Origin: Lunasporangiospora selenospora
Lineage: Eukaryota > Mortierellomycota > Mortierellomycetes > Mortierellales > Mortierellaceae
DNA: 13,490 nt
Direction of reading: 5' to 3'
Assembly: GCA_015680635.1 (NCBI GenBank)
Contig: JAABOA010000118.1
Location: 10,899 to 24,388, forward strand
Shown here piece after piece: positions 8,948 to 13,490 of the stretch (the stretch's first letter is position 1; every line of letters starts with the position of its first letter). The translations under genes and the position numbers were made by a program. A model generated the notes under the pieces. That model made no database searches. It was not told the origin of the DNA and worked only from the letters and a program-made list of their open reading frames with translations.

Positions 8948-9930
8948 TGAAGATAATCTTTCGAGACACAAATTACGAATGGGAGGGTATTTTATCTCGT
9001 AGTTTGCCGTCTAGAGTCTCGTACGAGCAAGGTGAACAGAGGGAGGATGAGCAAAGAGCACAGGTGCGAGAATATAAAGAAAGAGTTAAAATATATAAAA
9101 GGCAGAGAGAACAGACGGAGTTGTGAAGGGACGAGTCGTGCGAGTCGTGGCGATCATATGTCAATGGTCGGACCCTACGTGTTGAGGATCGGGCCAAGGT
9201 CAAAGTTCAATGTCTGGTCGCTCACGCCACTCTGGACGGCTGGGTTGTGGCCTCGTGCAGACGGGGCGAGTCAATGGCAATTGCTGCCCCATGGGGAAAA
9301 GAGACAGGTTAACGTGACAGGCATGGTGCACGGTGTTTGTGTCCGAGGCATGAGCATTCTGGCGAAGAGATGGTAGAAGCGGGTGTGAAGGGATGGTGCA
9401 TTGACAGGGGGTAAGCCCTGGCGGTATTATCCAGGCTGCTGCAGGCCAGGCTGGAGGGTCTACAGCAGCGCGGTGTTTGGCTGTCTGCCGTACCGAGTCT
9501 GAACAAGCGAAGGGGAAGGACCAGCCAGCCAGATGGGCTGAAAAAAGGTGGCCTGATTTTTTTGATTTTTTAAAACTCTCCACCAGGACTGTGTCTTCGG
9601 TCCGGTAGAGGTGACCGCGATCTGGCCTTCAATTAAGAGTGTCCTGTAGCCCATAGAGAATGCACAGGTACCACCCCACTTATCGCCCCTCTCGTCCAGA
9701 CAGCCGAACAGCTCCAACAAGAGCGTGTCTACTCCGGGCGGATCTCTTCATTCATTCTCCATCCATTCATCACTCTTCACTCTTTCCTCTCCACTCTTGG
9801 CACACACACTCTCTCACCCTCTCTCTCTCTCTCTCTCTCTCACTCTCTCTCTCACCCGCTCTATTTTTCCTTACCTCACCTACCCAACCTACCTGTTCAT
9901 ACAACTCTACTCACCACAGTCGGACTACCC
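8944..9930. other. Intergenic region and ERG1 promoter/leader
   Basis: No gene is supported between the GCIP stop and the ERG1 start. A TATA-like ATATATAAAA lies at 9091-9100, about 830 nt before the ERG1 ATG, too far to be its core promoter. The sequence CCAGGCTG appears twice near 9431 and 9449. From about 9735 the plus strand becomes pyrimidine-rich, ending in the (CT)n tract. I looked for an SREBP-type element (ATCACNCCAC) and found no full match. The open frame on the minus strand at 9200-9583 has no recognisable domain. Confidence 0.55.
9819..9855 (+). repeat. (CT)n microsatellite in the ERG1 leader
   Basis: About eleven CT units run over 9819-9841, followed by a second CT run to about 9853. 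The tract is 80-110 nt upstream of the ERG1 start codon, within a longer pyrimidine-rich stretch. CT-rich blocks near transcription start sites are common in filamentous fungi, so this may mark the core promoter or the 5' UTR. Confidence 0.85.
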
Positions 9931-12172
<2,242 letters not shown>

Positions 12173-12912
12173 ACCCGACTCTCCTGAATCAAGGCAATTG
12201 CAAGAGAGACAAGAGGAGGAGAGAAAGAAAGACGACATTGTATTTATATGTAGCAACCCTACCCCGCCCCCCCATACACACTTATCTACGCATTTTCACA
12301 ATTTTACACCTATTTTGTGCCTATATTTGTTGGTACTTGTCCTGTGCAGATGAAAAAGAGTGGACACCGTGCTATCCATGCAGAGCAGTACATACAGTGC
12401 ATACTCAGGACCCAGGAGAGAGGTATCCGTGGTTGTGTTTTTGTTTTACCCTGGACAGAGACAAGGTTCGCAGGAACAGAGACTGGGTTGGGTCCCTTGC
12501 TTTCTGGGCGGAGTAGTCTCCTCTCCAGTTTACGACCTAGAAAGCAAAAATTCACATGCGTGCAACAAAACCGGAATCCATTGCACGCTCTGTCTCTGTT
12601 TGGACACATGGCGGGACTACCACAGACTCACACCACATACGCACACAGCGTTATCTCTGAGTCTTACTTGTGCGCGTCATTCTCTTCTCTCTCTTTGGTC
12701 CCTGCGATGATCTCCCTGGCCCTTTCCCCTGTCTCTACGTCCTGTGGGGCATGCGAAGGCTACTAAGGAAAGTACAGTAGTCCAGAAGAAGCTCGTATCT
12801 GGGTTGTGTCCGACACGCATAGACTTTTTCTCTTTCCTTCTTTCTTGTCTGTGTACAGTACATGTACCATGCGGCGAAGAGGAAGAGGATCAGCAAGAGA
12901 GAAGGAAAAGGT

Positions 12913-12914
<2 letters not shown>

Positions 12915-12944
<30 letters not shown>
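12915..12944. repeat. (AG)15 microsatellite
   Basis: Fifteen AG units in a row, flanked by purine-rich sequence. On the minus strand it is a CT tract like the one before ERG1, but no leftward gene is visible next to it. Confidence 0.9.
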
Positions 12945-12948
<4 letters not shown>

Positions 12949-13151
12949 GAGAGCAACGTGCATCGGGAAGGGGGCGGACAGGCGAACGACGATAGCAGCG
13001 GCCATGGCAGCGACAGGGCGGAGAATGCTCGGGGTATCTGCGCTGAAGTTGAGAGAAAGACAGAGGAAGAAATAGAGTGGACCGGAGATATGCGGTCCGT
13101 AAGCAGCAATCCCCAATAAGGGAACCCTCCGCGACGGCACCAGTGCCCAGA

Positions 13152-13184
13152 GCCATGGCCATGGCCATGACCACGACCACGACC
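13152..13184. repeat. Short tandem GCCATG and ACCACG hexamers
   Basis: GCCATG occurs three times in a row (13152-13169), followed by ACCACG-type repeats to 13184. The plus strand contains three in-frame ATG codons here, each in a good start context. Confidence 0.7.
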
Positions 13185-13305
13185 GATCTAGCAAAGGAAG
13201 AAGAAAGGCTAGCAGCTTTGTCGTCGATGGCAGTTCACAGAGTCAGCCTCCTTCGCCTTCAATCTCTCCCCGTGCTCTGCACGTTCTCTCTTTCCCTTCC
13301 TCTCC

Positions 13306-13349
13306 TTCTCTTCTCTTCTCTTCTCTTCTCTCTCTCTCTCTCTCTCTCT
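13306..13349. repeat. (TTCTC)5 followed by (TC)n
   Basis: Five exact TTCTC units (13306-13330) run into about ten TC units (to about 13349). The tract sits in a pyrimidine-rich region that continues to the window edge, resembling the leaders of the MscS and ERG1 genes. It may announce a plus-strand gene just outside the window. Confidence 0.85.
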
Positions 13350-13490
13350 TCCTTCTCTCTTTTTGCATTCGTCCATCCATCCCACTCATTTCACTCGTCC
13401 CACCTGATCCTGCCCGCATTCCATTTCTCTTCCATTCCACTCTGATCCACGCCTCATTACCTTTCCATTGTCTCTTTATCTCCTCCACAG

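Larger units (their letters stand above)
12173..13490. other. Downstream region without a supported gene
   Basis: The first part should be the ERG1 3' UTR. There is no canonical AATAAA near the stop; ATTTATAT at about 12241 is the nearest AT-rich candidate. Open frames on both strands in 12310-13190 read simple-sequence tracts and show no domain. A cluster of ATG codons at 13155-13167 starts a frame (Met-Ala-Met-Ala-Met then five Thr, then acidic/basic residues DLAKEEERLAAL) that runs into the pyrimidine tract. It could be the first exon of an unseen gene, but support is weak. The window ends in CTCCACAG, which resembles an acceptor site. Confidence 0.5.

Noticed and set aside
9091-9100. TATA-like ATATATAAAA as the ERG1 core promoter
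   Set aside because: It is about 830 nt from the start, and the pyrimidine-rich leader is much closer.
9200-9583. 127-codon minus-strand open frame between GCIP and ERG1
   Set aside because: No recognisable motif, Pro/Ala-rich chance composition, and no splice-compatible neighbours found.
12735-13194. Minus-strand open frames with long Leu-Ser repeats
   Set aside because: The Leu-Ser runs are translations of the (AG)15 tract; no domain is visible and the frames overlap each other.

Overview
This window looks like a gene-dense stretch of nuclear DNA from a filamentous, early-diverging fungus. I favour Mortierellomycota, but only tentatively, because the sequence alone does not fix the phylum. 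The evidence is compact genes cut by many short spliceosomal introns (about 100-150 nt, mostly GTAAGN/GTANNN...AG), pyrimidine-rich leaders before start codons, AATAAA polyadenylation signals, and a typical fungal squalene epoxidase.

Five genes can be supported. From left to right: (1) a minus-strand F-box protein gene (start 1302, reading leftward) whose first two exons are clear and whose 3' end is ambiguous; (2) a plus-strand, 4-exon gene for an EXS-domain membrane protein of the Erd1 type (2236-4271, 563 aa); (3) a plus-strand, 5-exon gene for a small MscS-type mechanosensitive channel of bacterial style (5402-7363, 487 aa); (4) a plus-strand, 2-exon gene for a GCIP/cyclin-D1-binding-protein-1-like protein (7562-8943, 409 aa); (5) a plus-strand, 7-exon gene for squalene monooxygenase, ERG1 (9931-12172, 484 aa), with a 4-codon first exon and one GC-AG intron. 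All exon junctions proposed for genes 2-5 keep frame and join conserved family motifs.

The F-box and EXS genes are divergent and share a roughly 0.93 kb upstream region (1303-2235). The four plus-strand genes follow head to tail. The MscS and GCIP genes are only 198 bp apart. The last 1.3 kb (12173-13490) holds no gene I can support. It carries an (AG)15 tract and, about 385 bp further on, a (TTCTC)5/(CT)n tract that resembles the leaders of the other plus-strand genes, so another gene may start just beyond the right edge.

I see no operon-like system, CRISPR array, transposon, rRNA or tRNA. The genes look like ordinary housekeeping and membrane functions (Golgi/ER retention, ion channel, sterol synthesis, ubiquitin-ligase adaptor, cell-cycle-type adaptor) rather than a coordinated cluster. 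The more unusual points are the bacterial-style MscS gene carrying introns, the GC-AG intron and tiny first exon of ERG1, the unannotated-looking spliced F-box gene, and the purine/pyrimidine tracts.
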